A stretch of DNA of 64,000 nucleotides from an uncultured Phycisphaerales bacterium (GCA_903845195.1 CAIMWO010000090.1:124001-188000), one strand, 5' to 3'. Positions 18,422 through 28,243 are shown, counted from the stretch's first letter. Notes: generated by a model from the sequence alone, not told the origin. Translations and numbers: made by a program.

Positions 18422-18517
18422 GCCCGGAATTCTATAGGCGGTAGACCGTGGGTGGTAGAATGCAACCGTCCAAGAAGAGATTTCCCATTTTTTAACGGAC
18501 AAATTGACAGGTGAATT

Positions 18518-19990
18518 GTGGGCAAATTGCGGTGGGCGTGGTTCGGTATACTGGGGCTGGCGGCTGCCGGCGCGCTGGCCGGTTGCACGCAGACGGATGA
18601 TGCCAAGGTCACCGGCGTCGGCATCACCAATCACATCGCCACACGCGATCCAGCAAAACTACTGATCATCCTCGGTGATACGACCGCGCCGAAGGAAGCC
18701 CGCCAGGAAGCAGACCGGCGATTCGTCGAACAGAAAGGCCCCGCCGACGCCAAACGCCTCGCGACGCTCGAACGCATGCTCTTCGAACGCGGCCATTCCG
18801 AGGCTATGCAGATATACGCGATGGACCAGATCGTTGCGGCAGATCGGGCGCGGGCCGTCCGCTCGCTGGCATCCTATCTGCCCAAACTGCCGGAAGGCCC
18901 GGTGCTGGATCATGCGTGCGCCCTCTGCGTCGAATTAAAGGATGAGCAGTTGCTCGGGGCATTGATTAAATCGCTGGGGCGTGAACAGCGTGGGGAGGCG
19001 TTGGAGGGGCGGGCGGAGGCGAAGGCGATTGAAAAATTGACGGGTCGGCCGCTGGAGCGCGGTTTGGTGCGTGAATTTCAGACCGGCATGGATATTCCCA
19101 CGCGGCTGGCAGCATTGGGGATGTTGCGACAAATTCAGGGGGACGATTCCACGAAGATGATCGCATTGGTAGTTGCAGACCAACGAGTAGAGGATGAATT
19201 CGAGAAGGATGTAAAGTGGGGCGTGGCGATGTTCGGCATGTTGCCCGCAAATCGAACAGAAGTGGATTGGCTACACGAATTGCAGGAGAAGAAGCATGAA
19301 GCGCTCGTGCGGGCGGCGAAGCAGCGGCACGAGTTGCTCAAGAACGAGCTGGATTATGTCTTTGCCCTGCGATTCGTACCCGTGCTGGCCCGGACCGATG
19401 ACGCCGCAATAAAAATGAATCGCCAACAACTGATGGAAGATCTGCAATCGCGGCTCTCCCGGCTCGAACACGTCAAACGCGAGCCCCTCTATCAGAAGGC
19501 CGCAGACGATCTCGATGAATCCCTCGAAGCCCACCCGATGAAACTCACCCGCGGAGATCTGCTCGCCATGCGTCTGATCCTTCACGACCTCGAACACGGC
19601 ACAATGGTCGCAACCGCCATGCAACAAGGCCTCGCCGATCGCGCCGATACCACCACCGAGCACGGCGGCCTCCTGCTGATCGACGCCCACGGCACCCTCG
19701 CCCTGCAGCCCTACCCGGCCATTATCAAAAACTCCGATTTCCAATACACCGGCAGCGATGAACTGACCCGCGACCTCCCAGGCGCGCTGGCCCAGTACCA
19801 TTATCACTTCCAAAAACCCTTCAATGACGCCATCGCCGGCCCCGGCGTGGGCGATCTCTCCTACACCAAAAACGCCCGTTGCACCGGCATCGTATTTACC
19901 AGCGTCAAAGGCGACCGCGTCGATGTGGATTATTTCACCCCGGAAGGCGCCGTCGTGGACCTCGGCGTCTGGTCCTCGCAGAATCGATAG
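18518..19990 (+). CDS. Predicted lipoprotein of unknown function
   Basis: A GTG at 18518 starts a 490-residue protein with a lipoprotein signal peptide (GLAAAGALAGC). The N-terminal half after the lipobox is helical and repeat-like, with segments such as APKEARQEADRRF and ERMLFERGHSEAMQIYAMDQ that recall HEAT-type repeats. The C-terminal part is more beta-rich. I do not recognise a named family. It is divergent from the CNNM-like operon and is followed after 22 bases by another exported protein, so the two are likely one unit. An envelope location is well supported and any function is open. Confidence 0.75.
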   Translation: MGKLRWAWFGILGLAAAGALAGCTQTDDAKVTGVGITNHIATRDPAKLLIILGDTTAPKEARQEADRRFVEQKGPADAKRLATLERMLFERGHSEAMQIYAMDQIVAADRARAVRSLASYLPKLPEGPVLDHACALCVELKDEQLLGALIKSLGREQRGEALEGRAEAKAIEKLTGRPLERGLVREFQTGMDIPTRLAALGMLRQIQGDDSTKMIALVVADQRVEDEFEKDVKWGVAMFGMLPANRTEVDWLHELQEKKHEALVRAAKQRHELLKNELDYVFALRFVPVLARTDDAAIKMNRQQLMEDLQSRLSRLEHVKREPLYQKAADDLDESLEAHPMKLTRGDLLAMRLILHDLEHGTMVATAMQQGLADRADTTTEHGGLLLIDAHGTLALQPYPAIIKNSDFQYTGSDELTRDLPGALAQYHYHFQKPFNDAIAGPGVGDLSYTKNARCTGIVFTSVKGDRVDVDYFTPEGAVVDLGVWSSQNR

Positions 19991-20012
19991 TCCAACGAAA
20001 TCCCCAGTCGAG

Positions 20013-21230
20013 ATGAGCGTTAAAATGAACATGAAGCTACATCAACTATCAATGGCGGCCTTGCTGATTGCGGTTGCATCCCTTTGTGCACAGGGCGCAG
20101 ATCCCCCCCCACCGCAATCCCAACCGAAAAAGCCAACAGTCGCGGTACTCCCCTTCGTGGGCGGAAATGAATCGGAAAAAACGCTCGCCGAAAAAATGCG
20201 CTTCGCCGTCTCCCAAAAACTCAGCAACGACGCCGACGGCGGCAACAAATACGACCGACTGGATAACGTCCAGATCGACATGGCGATCTCCGCCCTCCAA
20301 ATCCCCTGGCAAGGCAATGCCGGAAAACTCCCCGACGATGATGACATTCAAAAAGTGATCGAAACCCTCGCTGCCGACAAAACATTCCTCGGCCGCGTCG
20401 AAGGCCGAAAACTTACCGTCAATCTGTATGAAGGGGCCAAACTCACCCGAACCGCCACCGTCGAAATCCCCGGCGATCGCGAAAGTCCCAAGCTCACCGT
20501 GGAAAAGCTGATCACCGACCTGACCGGCGCAAAGTTCACACATATCCGCGAGGTCGAAGCCGACCATAGCGATCCGAAAGTGGAAGAGCGTTTTGCCCAG
20601 CGGCCGAACCTCGCCCCGGATGCAGGCTTCGAAGAAGCCGCCAAGAGCGACAAAAGAGTTGCCGCAAACTGGGGCGCGATCCTCGGCGCCAACCGCTATG
20701 CCCCGCCTCTCATCACCGATGATGAGGCCCGAACCCTCCCGAAGGATCGCGTGGCCATCGTCTCCAAGTCCGTCGCCGGCGACCCCAAGGAAACCCAGGG
20801 CCACTGCCTGATGATGCGCATGAGCAAAGACGTCGCCGAAAACAACGGCCTCGCCTGCGAATCCACCTGGATTCCCGTCGAACACGGAAAAACCTATCGC
20901 TTCCAGGTGCGCTATCACAGCACCGGCCCCGTCCCCCGCCTCTTCCTCAAGGGTTTTGCCTTCAAACCCGATCAGTTCGGCGATCAGAAAGACCCCGAAG
21001 CGGTCCGGCGAGAGTTCTACCGCACCCAAATCCTGCCCCGCCACAAAAACGCCGCCTTCGACCTCATCGAAATGGATTTCACCCCCAGCGTGGCCGAGGC
21101 CGGCAAAGGCGACGGCGGCAGCAAGGCCGTCGGAATGAAAATCGAATGGCTCCGCGTGGACCTGTACATCTATTTGTCGGCCGGCGACGTGTTTTTCGAC
21201 GATGTCGTGGTCAAAAAAATCGCCGAATGA
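20013..21230 (+). CDS. Exported protein of unknown function, possible carbohydrate-binding C-terminus
   Basis: Several ATGs (20013, 20025, 20031) precede the signal peptide; 20013 is taken as start, with low certainty. The 405-residue product has a signal peptide ending near CAQGAD and a Pro-rich linker. A region from about residue 35 (TVAVLPFVGGNESEKTLAEK) resembles the N-terminal alpha/beta part of periplasmic proteins that sense or assemble (TolB- or CsgG-like), followed by a beta-rich C-terminal half (NLAPDAGFEEAAKSDKRVA onward) that recalls CBM4/9-like modules. It follows the lipoprotein gene closely. Confidence 0.7.
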   Translation: MSVKMNMKLHQLSMAALLIAVASLCAQGADPPPPQSQPKKPTVAVLPFVGGNESEKTLAEKMRFAVSQKLSNDADGGNKYDRLDNVQIDMAISALQIPWQGNAGKLPDDDDIQKVIETLAADKTFLGRVEGRKLTVNLYEGAKLTRTATVEIPGDRESPKLTVEKLITDLTGAKFTHIREVEADHSDPKVEERFAQRPNLAPDAGFEEAAKSDKRVAANWGAILGANRYAPPLITDDEARTLPKDRVAIVSKSVAGDPKETQGHCLMMRMSKDVAENNGLACESTWIPVEHGKTYRFQVRYHSTGPVPRLFLKGFAFKPDQFGDQKDPEAVRREFYRTQILPRHKNAAFDLIEMDFTPSVAEAGKGDGGSKAVGMKIEWLRVDLYIYLSAGDVFFDDVVVKKIAE

Positions 21231-21355
21231 GGGGATTTGCACCGGTTTTTCCCGAAGCGTTTGCGTTGGGACAGGGTAATTCATAGGATGTTCGGAGCGC
21301 CGGGCGAAAATTGCGCGTACGTTGTCGCACCGGATGAGTTTCACGGAGTCGATTT

Positions 21356-22522
21356 GTGGACATTGTCAGTTTGCGCAAGAAATTTGCGGAGTTGTTTGTT
21401 GGTGGATCCAGCGGCGAATTGATCGAGGTCCATGCCCCCGGACGCGTCAACCTCATCGGCGAACACACCGACTATAACGACGGCTTCGTCTGCCCGATGG
21501 CCATCGATCGCCGCATGGTCATCCTCGCCCGTCGCCGAAACGATGGCCTCGTGCGCCTCCATTCCGCCTCTTCCAGCCAGACCGTCGAATTCCCCGTCGA
21601 TCGCGCGGTACCCAAAGACGGACCCGCATGGGCCCTCTATCCCAAAGGCGTCGCCGAAATCCTTCGCCAGAAAAAACTGATCACCACCGGCATGGACGCA
21701 CTGGCCACCAGCGACGTCCCCATCGGCGGCGGACTCTCCAGCTCCGCATCCTTCGAAGTCGCCACCGCCTTCGCCCTCCTGGCCGCCAACAACGCCCAGA
21801 TGGACCTCGTGGACCTGGCCCTCGCCTGCCAATGGGCCGAGCACAACTATCCCGGCATGCCCTGCGGCATCATGGACCAGTTCATCTCCGCCATGGGCCG
21901 CAAAGGCTATGCGATGCTCCTCGATTGCCGCGATCGCAGCACCCGCCAGGTGCCGCTCAATGACCCCAATCTCCGCGTCGTCATCAGCAACAGCAACGTC
22001 AAACACGAACTGGTCATGGGCGAATACACCGCCCGGCGGCATCAATGCGAAACCGCCGTGAAACTGATCAAGAAAAAATTCCCGAACGTGAGCAGCCTCC
22101 GCGACGCCGACATGGACGCCCTCGAAGATTCCCGCCTTGGCATGGACCCCACCGTCTTCCGCCGCGCCCGCCACGTTATTACCGAAATCGAACGCACCAT
22201 CGACTTCGCTGCCGCACTCGAAGCCCGCGACTACGCCGCCTGCGGCAAACTCATGTACGGCTCCCATCTCTCCCTTCGCGATGACTACGCCGTTAGCTGC
22301 GGCGAACTCGATGCACTCGTCGAAATCGCCCGCGTCGTACCCGGCGTCTATGGCGCACGCATGACCGGCGGCGGATTCGGCGGCTGCATCGTCGCCCTCT
22401 GCACCGCGGATGCCGTCGCCACCCTCACCGCCAAAATCGAATCCGAATACCCCAAAAAGACCGGCAAGAACGCCACGACCTTCGCCACCGTCGCCAGCGA
22501 AGGTGCGCACATCGTCAAGTAG
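21356..22522 (+). CDS. galK: Galactokinase
   Basis: The cytoplasmic enzyme phosphorylates alpha-D-galactose in the Leloir pathway. The 388-residue protein carries the galactokinase signature GRVNLIGEHTDYNDGF near residue 28, the GHMP ATP-binding loop PIGGGLSSSASFE near 121, and the C-terminal GHMP motif MTGGGFGGCIVAL. The start is GTG with GGAG seven bases upstream. No galT or galE is adjacent. The neighbours are an exported protein and trpD. Confidence 0.94.
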   Translation: MDIVSLRKKFAELFVGGSSGELIEVHAPGRVNLIGEHTDYNDGFVCPMAIDRRMVILARRRNDGLVRLHSASSSQTVEFPVDRAVPKDGPAWALYPKGVAEILRQKKLITTGMDALATSDVPIGGGLSSSASFEVATAFALLAANNAQMDLVDLALACQWAEHNYPGMPCGIMDQFISAMGRKGYAMLLDCRDRSTRQVPLNDPNLRVVISNSNVKHELVMGEYTARRHQCETAVKLIKKKFPNVSSLRDADMDALEDSRLGMDPTVFRRARHVITEIERTIDFAAALEARDYAACGKLMYGSHLSLRDDYAVSCGELDALVEIARVVPGVYGARMTGGGFGGCIVALCTADAVATLTAKIESEYPKKTGKNATTFATVASEGAHIVK

Positions 22523-22571
22523 CTTCGTCCGGGAAATGCCCTTCGTTATTTCTTCTCAGCCCCCCGCACCG

Positions 22572-22577
22572 TACAAT
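22572..22577 (+). promoter_or_regulatory. Predicted -10 box for leaderless trpD transcript
   Basis: TACAAT lies six bases before the trpD ATG and no ribosome binding site is present. This spacing would put the transcript start at or next to the ATG. The same arrangement occurs at 43855 and 50392. Confidence 0.5.
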
Positions 22578-22583
22578 TCCGGC

Positions 22584-23606
22584 ATGAAAGAACTCCTGCA
22601 ACAACTCGTCCGCGGCGTGCCCCTGACTGCCCAGCAGGCGGAATCGGCTTTCACTGACATCATGGATGGCGCCGTCGACCCCGCGCAAACCGCCGCCCTC
22701 CTGACCCTCCTGGCCGTCCGCGAACCCACCGTTGAAGAACTCGCCGGCGCGGCCCTGGTCCTGCGCCGCCATGTCGTCGCCATCGACGCCCCCGAAAACG
22801 TCATCGATACCTGCGGTACCGGCGGCGTCCATTCCAATATCTTCAACGTCTCCACCACCGCCGCCATCGTCGCCGCCTCAGCCGGTGCACCCGTTGCCAA
22901 GCACGGCAACCGTTCGGTCACCAGCAAATCCGGCTCATCCGACGTCCTCAAAGTCCTCGGCGTCAACATCGACACGACCCCCCTTCAGGAAGCCCGCTGT
23001 CTCAAAGAAGCCAACATCTGCTTCGCCTTCGCACCGCGCCATCACCCCGCGATGAAGCATGTCTCCAGCATCCGCCAGGGCCTGGGTTTCGCCACGATCT
23101 TCAATCTCGTCGGCCCGCTGACCAACCCCGCCGGCGCCCGCCGCCAACTCGTAGGCACCCGCTCACCGGCACTGGGCGACAAACTCCTCGAAGTGCTGGT
23201 CAGACTCGGCGCCGCAAGGGTCATGGTCGTCTGCGGACGCGATCCGGTCGAAGGCACGCTCTGCGAAATCGCCATCGGCGGCCCGACGCACATCGCCCAG
23301 TTCGACGGCACCACCACCACGCGCTACGAATTCAAACCCGAAGACGTCGGCCTTCAAACGCAACCCAGCGCGGGCCTGATCATCCATTCCCCCGAACAAT
23401 CGGCCAAGATCGTCAAGGCGGTCCTCAACGGCGAAAAAGGCGCCGCACGCGATATCGTCCTGCTCAACGCCGCGGCCGCCCTCTGGGTCGGCCAGATCGC
23501 CGATTCCCTGCAATCCGGCGTCGCACTGGCCACCGAAGCCCTCGACACCGGCAAAGCCCGCGAAACCCTCGCCAAACTCATCAAATTGAGCCATGACGCA
23601 GGCTGA
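22584..23606 (+). CDS. trpD: Anthranilate phosphoribosyltransferase
   Basis: The enzyme joins anthranilate to phosphoribosyl pyrophosphate in tryptophan synthesis. The 340-residue protein has DTCGTGG near residue 73, KHGNRSVTSKSGSSDVL near 107, and FNLVGPLTNPA near 173, all family hallmarks for PRPP and magnesium binding. The ATG at 22584 is chosen because the family's usual N-terminus (MKELLQQLVRG) starts there; the upstream extension lies within galK. No other trp genes are near. A -10-like box sits six bases upstream and no ribosome site is seen, so the message may be leaderless. Confidence 0.95.
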   Translation: MKELLQQLVRGVPLTAQQAESAFTDIMDGAVDPAQTAALLTLLAVREPTVEELAGAALVLRRHVVAIDAPENVIDTCGTGGVHSNIFNVSTTAAIVAASAGAPVAKHGNRSVTSKSGSSDVLKVLGVNIDTTPLQEARCLKEANICFAFAPRHHPAMKHVSSIRQGLGFATIFNLVGPLTNPAGARRQLVGTRSPALGDKLLEVLVRLGAARVMVVCGRDPVEGTLCEIAIGGPTHIAQFDGTTTTRYEFKPEDVGLQTQPSAGLIIHSPEQSAKIVKAVLNGEKGAARDIVLLNAAAALWVGQIADSLQSGVALATEALDTGKARETLAKLIKLSHDAG

Positions 23607-23697
23607 AACCCCATAACTTCCTGCCAAAATCCCTCGCGTCCACACCCCCTTCGACATGCCACGGCAGCCCCTACGCTGCGCAGTCGATACTCCGCCA

Positions 23698-23754
23698 CCG
23701 TCGATACGCCGCGGTAGCGGCGGCGGATTTTAGCCCATGGCGAGAGCCATGGGA
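23698..23754. repeat. Left half of REPIN-like inverted pair
   Basis: This 57-base unit contains a GC-rich block, a conserved ATTTTAG spacer and a hairpin at 23734-23753 (CCCATGGC-GAGA-GCCATGGG). A mirror copy lies at 24359-24414 on the other side of the transposase gene. The two copies differ at a few sites, including a paired change that keeps the stem intact. Confidence 0.85.
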
Positions 23755-23831
23755 CGGCGGAACGTCATCAATGTATCACCTCCCGAGCCGCAGCCGCGGC
23801 GACGGAATCGCACCTGACCTAAACCCCCGCC

Positions 23832-24284
23832 TCAATCAAACACAAATCGCGGATCGTATTCGATCTCATGTTTGCGCAGGAATGCCAAATATTCTTCCTG
23901 AAACGTCCGTTTCCTATGATGCTCTTCCTGTTGCTCAATGTACGTTCGCACGGAATCCAACCCGCTCTTACTGACGCTGAATGCGGCGTAACCGGTCTGC
24001 CATTTGAAATCTCCACGTTCTGGAAACGTTTCCTTGACCCAATTGGTGGAGTTGGCTTTCAGGTCGCGCATGAAATCTGCAATCGCCAATGTTGTCGGAA
24101 TTTCGGACAGGAGATGAACGTGATCTTCGATGCCGTTCACGATCAACGCAGTGCCGTTCATGCTGCGCACGATGCCGCCCAAGTACGCGAACAGGCGCGG
24201 TTTTAATTCCTGGGAAATCAGGGGCAATCGACCGGCGGTCGAGAAAATGATGTGCAAATGGATGGCGGTGAAGGTGTGGGCCAT
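23832..24284 (-). CDS. REP-associated tyrosine transposase (RAYT, IS200/IS605-like)
   Basis: The 150-residue protein is a Y1 HUH-type single-strand transposase. It shows the HUH motif HVHLL at about 55-59 and the catalytic tyrosine near Y115 in VRTYIEQQEEHH. Such domesticated transposases move or maintain REP palindromes. It is bracketed by an inverted pair of hairpin repeats, as RAYT genes usually are, so it probably acts on these ends. No target duplication or other IS end is seen, which supports a single-copy, housekeeping-like element over an active IS. Confidence 0.9.
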   Translation of the reverse strand: MAHTFTAIHLHIIFSTAGRLPLISQELKPRLFAYLGGIVRSMNGTALIVNGIEDHVHLLSEIPTTLAIADFMRDLKANSTNWVKETFPERGDFKWQTGYAAFSVSKSGLDSVRTYIEQQEEHHRKRTFQEEYLAFLRKHEIEYDPRFVFD

Positions 24285-24358
24285 GGGGGTTCCTCCATAT
24301 TTACGTCGAATTGTTTCCTTTGCCGTTGCCGCGACTCAATGATGGCCGTCATTTGGAA

Positions 24359-24414
24359 TCCCACGGCTCTCGCCGTGGGCTAAAATCCGCCGCCGCTGCC
24401 GCGGCGTTCGACGG
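24359..24414. repeat. Right half of REPIN-like inverted pair
   Basis: This is the reverse complement of the left copy with few differences. Its hairpin at 24360-24379 is CCCACGGC-TCTC-GCCGTGGG. Against the left copy, a T-A stem pair has become C-G on both arms, which suggests that the folded form is under selection. Confidence 0.85.
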
Positions 24415-24457
24415 GTCAAATCAGTATCCTATCCTGCCATATCTGATCAATGTCTCG

Positions 24458-25465
24458 TTACGAACTTCCCGTGACCGCATAGAACGCTGCCTTGGGACGC
24501 AATTCCCGATCAAACAGCAACGGATGATTCGTGCGGCCCTTCGTCGGCCAGTTATTGCGCCAGGACCGGCCGTCGTGCGGATTCCAGAACGTGACGCGGG
24601 TGATCTTGTCGCGATGCTTGCGAAACAGCGAAAAGAGCTTGGCATATTGCTCGGCCTGGCGCAAGAGCAGCGGCGCAAGCTGTTCCGGTGAAAGCGGCTG
24701 GGTGATTTCCGCCTCCGGCCCCACGAACGGCAGCACGTCCAGATCAAGCTCCGTTATCATCACCTGGTAGCCTTCGCGGGCGTAGATTTCGATCGCGTCT
24801 TCAACATCCCCAAACGGCACCTTGTCAAGAAGAAAGTGCCCCTGAAGCCCGACCGCATCGACCCGGCAACCCGCCTCCCGCAGCGAACGGAGCAGCCGCA
24901 ACGTCTTGTCGCGCTTGATCGGATTCTCGTTGTCATAATCGTTGTAATGCAGCAGCACGTTGGGATCCGCTTCGTGCGCAAACCGGAACGCCTGCGCGAC
25001 GAAATCGTCGCCAATCGTCTCCAGCCAGTGGCTGGGGCGGAGATATTTTTCGTTGTCGGCGATCACTTCGTTGCAGACATCCCAGCCGGCAATCGTCCCC
25101 TTGTAACGCCCAACCACCGCATGAATGTGCGCCCGCAAACGCTTCAGCACGAGTTCGCGCGACGCCTGCTTCTCGCCATCCTTGAAAAACCATTCCGGAC
25201 AGTTGTTATGCCACAGCAGCGTGTGACCAACCATGTGAAGATGATGCGTGCGGGCAAAATCGGCCAACGTGTCTGCATCCTGAAAAGTAAAGCGCCCTTC
25301 CTCCGGCTGCACCCGCCCCGGCTTGAGGCAATTCTCCGCGGTCAGCGTGTTGAATTGCTGCAGGAACAGGGCTTGCTCGGCCGGGTTCAGGCGATCCGGA
25401 ATGGGCCCATCGAATGCTGCGCCAAGGAGAAAATCGGAAGCGAAAAAATCCTTGAGCGCCACCAT
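24458..25465 (-). CDS. GH10 endo-1,4-beta-xylanase
   Basis: The enzyme cuts beta-1,4-xylan chains. The 335-residue protein is a complete GH10 barrel: acid/base glutamate E133 in GWDVCNEV, nucleophile E239 in ITELDLDVL, and the conserved HTLLWHNNCPEW near 81. ATG 25465 is chosen since AAAGG lies seven bases upstream; a TTG five codons earlier lacks a site. There is no signal peptide, so it may act on imported xylo-oligosaccharides in the cytoplasm. It follows proS by 36 bases on the same strand. Confidence 0.93.
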   Translation of the reverse strand: MVALKDFFASDFLLGAAFDGPIPDRLNPAEQALFLQQFNTLTAENCLKPGRVQPEEGRFTFQDADTLADFARTHHLHMVGHTLLWHNNCPEWFFKDGEKQASRELVLKRLRAHIHAVVGRYKGTIAGWDVCNEVIADNEKYLRPSHWLETIGDDFVAQAFRFAHEADPNVLLHYNDYDNENPIKRDKTLRLLRSLREAGCRVDAVGLQGHFLLDKVPFGDVEDAIEIYAREGYQVMITELDLDVLPFVGPEAEITQPLSPEQLAPLLLRQAEQYAKLFSLFRKHRDKITRVTFWNPHDGRSWRNNWPTKGRTNHPLLFDRELRPKAAFYAVTGSS

Positions 25466-25501
25466 GCGTGAACCTTTCAAGCGTTCAGAATTCCGTCCAG
25501 A

Positions 25502-27040
25502 TCAATACGCCTGTGCAAACAGCACTTGCGTCGTGGTCTCCTGCCCGGTGTATATGCACTTGCCCGCAACGCCCTGCCCGTCAAACGGAATGCACCGCAC
25601 CGTGGCCTTGGTCTCGTCCTTGATCTTGGCTTCCACTTCCTTATTAGGAATAAAGTGGCAGCGTACAAACCCGCCATGCTCCGCCAGTGTCTTCTTGAGT
25701 TCGTCATAGCTCGCCGCGGCCCGGATGTTCCCATCGCGAAACGCCCGGGCCTTATCAAGCATTTCCTGCTGCACCGCATCGAGCTTGGCCCGCAGCCAAT
25801 CCGGCGCCACCTGCGTAAGCTGCACGATTTCCTTTGAACGATCCAGCCGCTTCTTGAGCACCAGCGCCCCGCCATCTACATCCCGCGGACCGACTTCCAT
25901 CCGGAACGGAATCCCCCGCTGCTCCCAGTGATACTGTTTGTCGCCCGGCCGCGCATCCCGCCAATCCACCAGGATCTGCTGATTCGCCGCCTTGTCGAAG
26001 AAATACCGCGGTATGCCATTGCGCGCCGAACGCGTCTTGGCCGCATCCACTTCCGCCTGCCCGCACAGCTGCACCAGCAGCGTCTCGATGAATCCCTTCA
26101 CCTTAGCCTCTTCCTCCGGGCTCCGGAAGATCGGCACAATCGCCACCACCGTCGGCGCCACCTTCGGCGGAATGATCAACCCTTCATCATCGGAATGCGC
26201 CATGATCATCGCACCGATCAGCCGCGTCGAAACGCCCCACGAGGTCGTCCAGGCATGCTGTAATTTCTGATCGCGCCCCAGAAACTTGATATCAAACGCC
26301 TTGGAAAAATTCTGCCCCAAATTGTGCGATGTCCCCGCCTGCAGCGCCTTGCTGTCCTGCATCAGCGCCTCGATGCAGTACGTAGTCACAGCCCCCGGAA
26401 ATTTCTCCGCATCCGTCTTGGCCCCCTTGATGACCGGAATCGCCAGCGACTCTTCCGCAAACGCCGCATACACGTCCAGCATCCGCAGCGTCTCTTCCTG
26501 CGCCTCTTCGGGCGTCTCATGCGCGGTGTGCCCTTCCTGCCACAGAAACTCCGCCGTGCGCAGGAACAACCGCGTGCGCATCTCCCATCGCATCACGTTG
26601 CACCACTGATTGATCAGCACCGGCAGATCGCGATACGACTGTATCCACTGCGCATACATGTGTCCGATGATCGTCTCCGACGTCGGCCGGATGATCAGCG
26701 GCTCTTCCAACTCGCCCGCCGGAACCAGCTTCCCATCCGCCCCCTTCTGCAGCTTGGAATGCGTGACGATGGCACATTCCATCGCAAATCCCTCCACGTG
26801 CTCCGCTTCCTTCGTGAGAAAGCTCTGCGGAATCAGCAGCGGAAAATACGCATTGACGTGCCCGGTATCCTTAAACCGCCGGTCCAAGTCGCGCTGAATC
26901 GCCTCCCAGATCGCGTACCCCTCCGGACGGATCACCATGCACCCCTTCACCGGCGAATAATCCGCCAGTTGCGATGCCGCAATGACATCGAGATACCACT
27001 GGGCATAATCGGTAGCGCGCGGTTTGATATTCTTGGCCAT
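25502..27040 (-). CDS. proS: Prolyl-tRNA synthetase, archaeal/eukaryotic-type
   Basis: This class II synthetase charges tRNA-Pro. The 512-residue protein lacks the long editing insertion of the E. coli type and ends in a C-terminal tyrosine (FAQAY), the hallmark of the shorter archaeal/eukaryotic-like form found in many bacteria. Class II elements are visible as RPTSETIIGHMYAQWIQSYR and the late GVSTRLIGAMIM. The ATG at 27040 has AAGGAA seven bases upstream; in-frame codons upstream run into the region shared with the divergent gene. The xylanase gene follows on the same strand. Confidence 0.95.
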   Translation of the reverse strand: MAKNIKPRATDYAQWYLDVIAASQLADYSPVKGCMVIRPEGYAIWEAIQRDLDRRFKDTGHVNAYFPLLIPQSFLTKEAEHVEGFAMECAIVTHSKLQKGADGKLVPAGELEEPLIIRPTSETIIGHMYAQWIQSYRDLPVLINQWCNVMRWEMRTRLFLRTAEFLWQEGHTAHETPEEAQEETLRMLDVYAAFAEESLAIPVIKGAKTDAEKFPGAVTTYCIEALMQDSKALQAGTSHNLGQNFSKAFDIKFLGRDQKLQHAWTTSWGVSTRLIGAMIMAHSDDEGLIIPPKVAPTVVAIVPIFRSPEEEAKVKGFIETLLVQLCGQAEVDAAKTRSARNGIPRYFFDKAANQQILVDWRDARPGDKQYHWEQRGIPFRMEVGPRDVDGGALVLKKRLDRSKEIVQLTQVAPDWLRAKLDAVQQEMLDKARAFRDGNIRAAASYDELKKTLAEHGGFVRCHFIPNKEVEAKIKDETKATVRCIPFDGQGVAGKCIYTGQETTTQVLFAQAY

Positions 27041-27223
27041 GCTGGCGTTCCTTATGAGCACGAAACGAAACCCACTCTTGTATGACGGGCAGCCAGCGGA
27101 TGCAAGCGGCCGAAATTCGCGCGTCATTCCACTCGGCGAATCCGCTCTGAATACTCCCCCACCGTTGCCAGCGCATCGACAATCGCGTAGGCTCAATGAC
27201 TTGCACATGAATCAGGAGCAGGT

Positions 27224-28201
27224 ATGGCGCGGATTGCAGTAGCACAGCTTCGGGACGCGGACTCGATCGAACAGGCTTTCATGCTGGTCTCCAAGCAATT
27301 GGGCACCACCAGCACCAATAAACTCTTCATTAAAGCCGAGGTCGGCGATGCCACCGGCAAAATCCACTGCCGCGCCTGGAACGCCAGCCGCGACAGCTAC
27401 GACCGCCTCCCCTCCGCCGGCTTCGTCCAAATCCGCGGCCGCATCGAAATGTACCAGGGACACCTCCAACTCGTCGCCGACTCCATCCTCCCCATCGATG
27501 ACCCCACCAAACTCGACCTCTCCGAACTCGTCAAACACACCAGCAAAAACGTCCCCGAAATGCAGGCCCGGCTCAAAGAAATCGTCGGCAAACTCCACGA
27601 CAAACAACTCCGCGCCATCGTCGACGAATTCCTCAATGACGCCGAACTGATGAAAAAATTCTCCATCGCCCCCGCCGCGATGAACATGCACCACGCTTGG
27701 ATCGGCGGCCTCCTCGAACACACCATCAGCCTGCTCGAACTCGCCCTCGTCATCTGCCCACGCTATCCCGACATCGATCAGGATCTCGTCATCGCCGGCC
27801 TCTTCCTTCACGACATCGCCAAAACCGCCGAACTCACCTACTCCGCCGGCTTCGACTATTCCGACACCGGCCGCCTCATCGGCCACGTCGTCCTCGGCAC
27901 CATCTGGATCGACCAAAAGGCCCGCGAAGCCGCCACCAAGCTCGGCGAACCGATCCGCCGCGACCTCCTCATGGTCCTTCAACACATTGTTCTCTCGCAT
28001 CATGGCGAACCGGAATTCGGCGCTGCCGTCCTCCCCAAGACCCCCGAAGCCATTCTCGTCAACCTGATCGACAATCTCGACGCCAAGACGCAGATGGCCA
28101 TCGACGCCGTCGCCGCCCCCGCCGAAGACGAGAATTGGACCGAATATCACAAGGCCTTCAACTCAAAACTCTATCGCCCCAGCATCACCATCCGCGACTG
28201 A
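27224..28201 (+). CDS. YhaM-like OB-fold and HD-domain 3'-5' exoribonuclease
   Basis: The 325-residue protein has an N-terminal OB-fold (about 10-95, including KIHCRAWNASRDSYDRLPSA) and a C-terminal HD phosphohydrolase domain with HHAWIGGLLEHT at about 155-166 and LFLHDIAKT near 193. This order is that of the YhaM family of 3'-5' exoribonucleases, which trim RNA from the 3' end. A GGAGCAGGT ribosome site precedes the ATG. It is divergent from proS. Other HD-OB nucleases remain possible. Confidence 0.85.
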   Translation: MARIAVAQLRDADSIEQAFMLVSKQLGTTSTNKLFIKAEVGDATGKIHCRAWNASRDSYDRLPSAGFVQIRGRIEMYQGHLQLVADSILPIDDPTKLDLSELVKHTSKNVPEMQARLKEIVGKLHDKQLRAIVDEFLNDAELMKKFSIAPAAMNMHHAWIGGLLEHTISLLELALVICPRYPDIDQDLVIAGLFLHDIAKTAELTYSAGFDYSDTGRLIGHVVLGTIWIDQKAREAATKLGEPIRRDLLMVLQHIVLSHHGEPEFGAAVLPKTPEAILVNLIDNLDAKTQMAIDAVAAPAEDENWTEYHKAFNSKLYRPSITIRD

Positions 28202-28243
28202 CGCTCGCCGTCACTCGCAGCCTGTTGCCCCCCTAGCGGAATC

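Noticed and set aside
18455-18508. TAGAAT and TTGACA in the divergent spacer at 18422-18517
   Set aside because: The boxes do not pair at promoter spacing for either gene.
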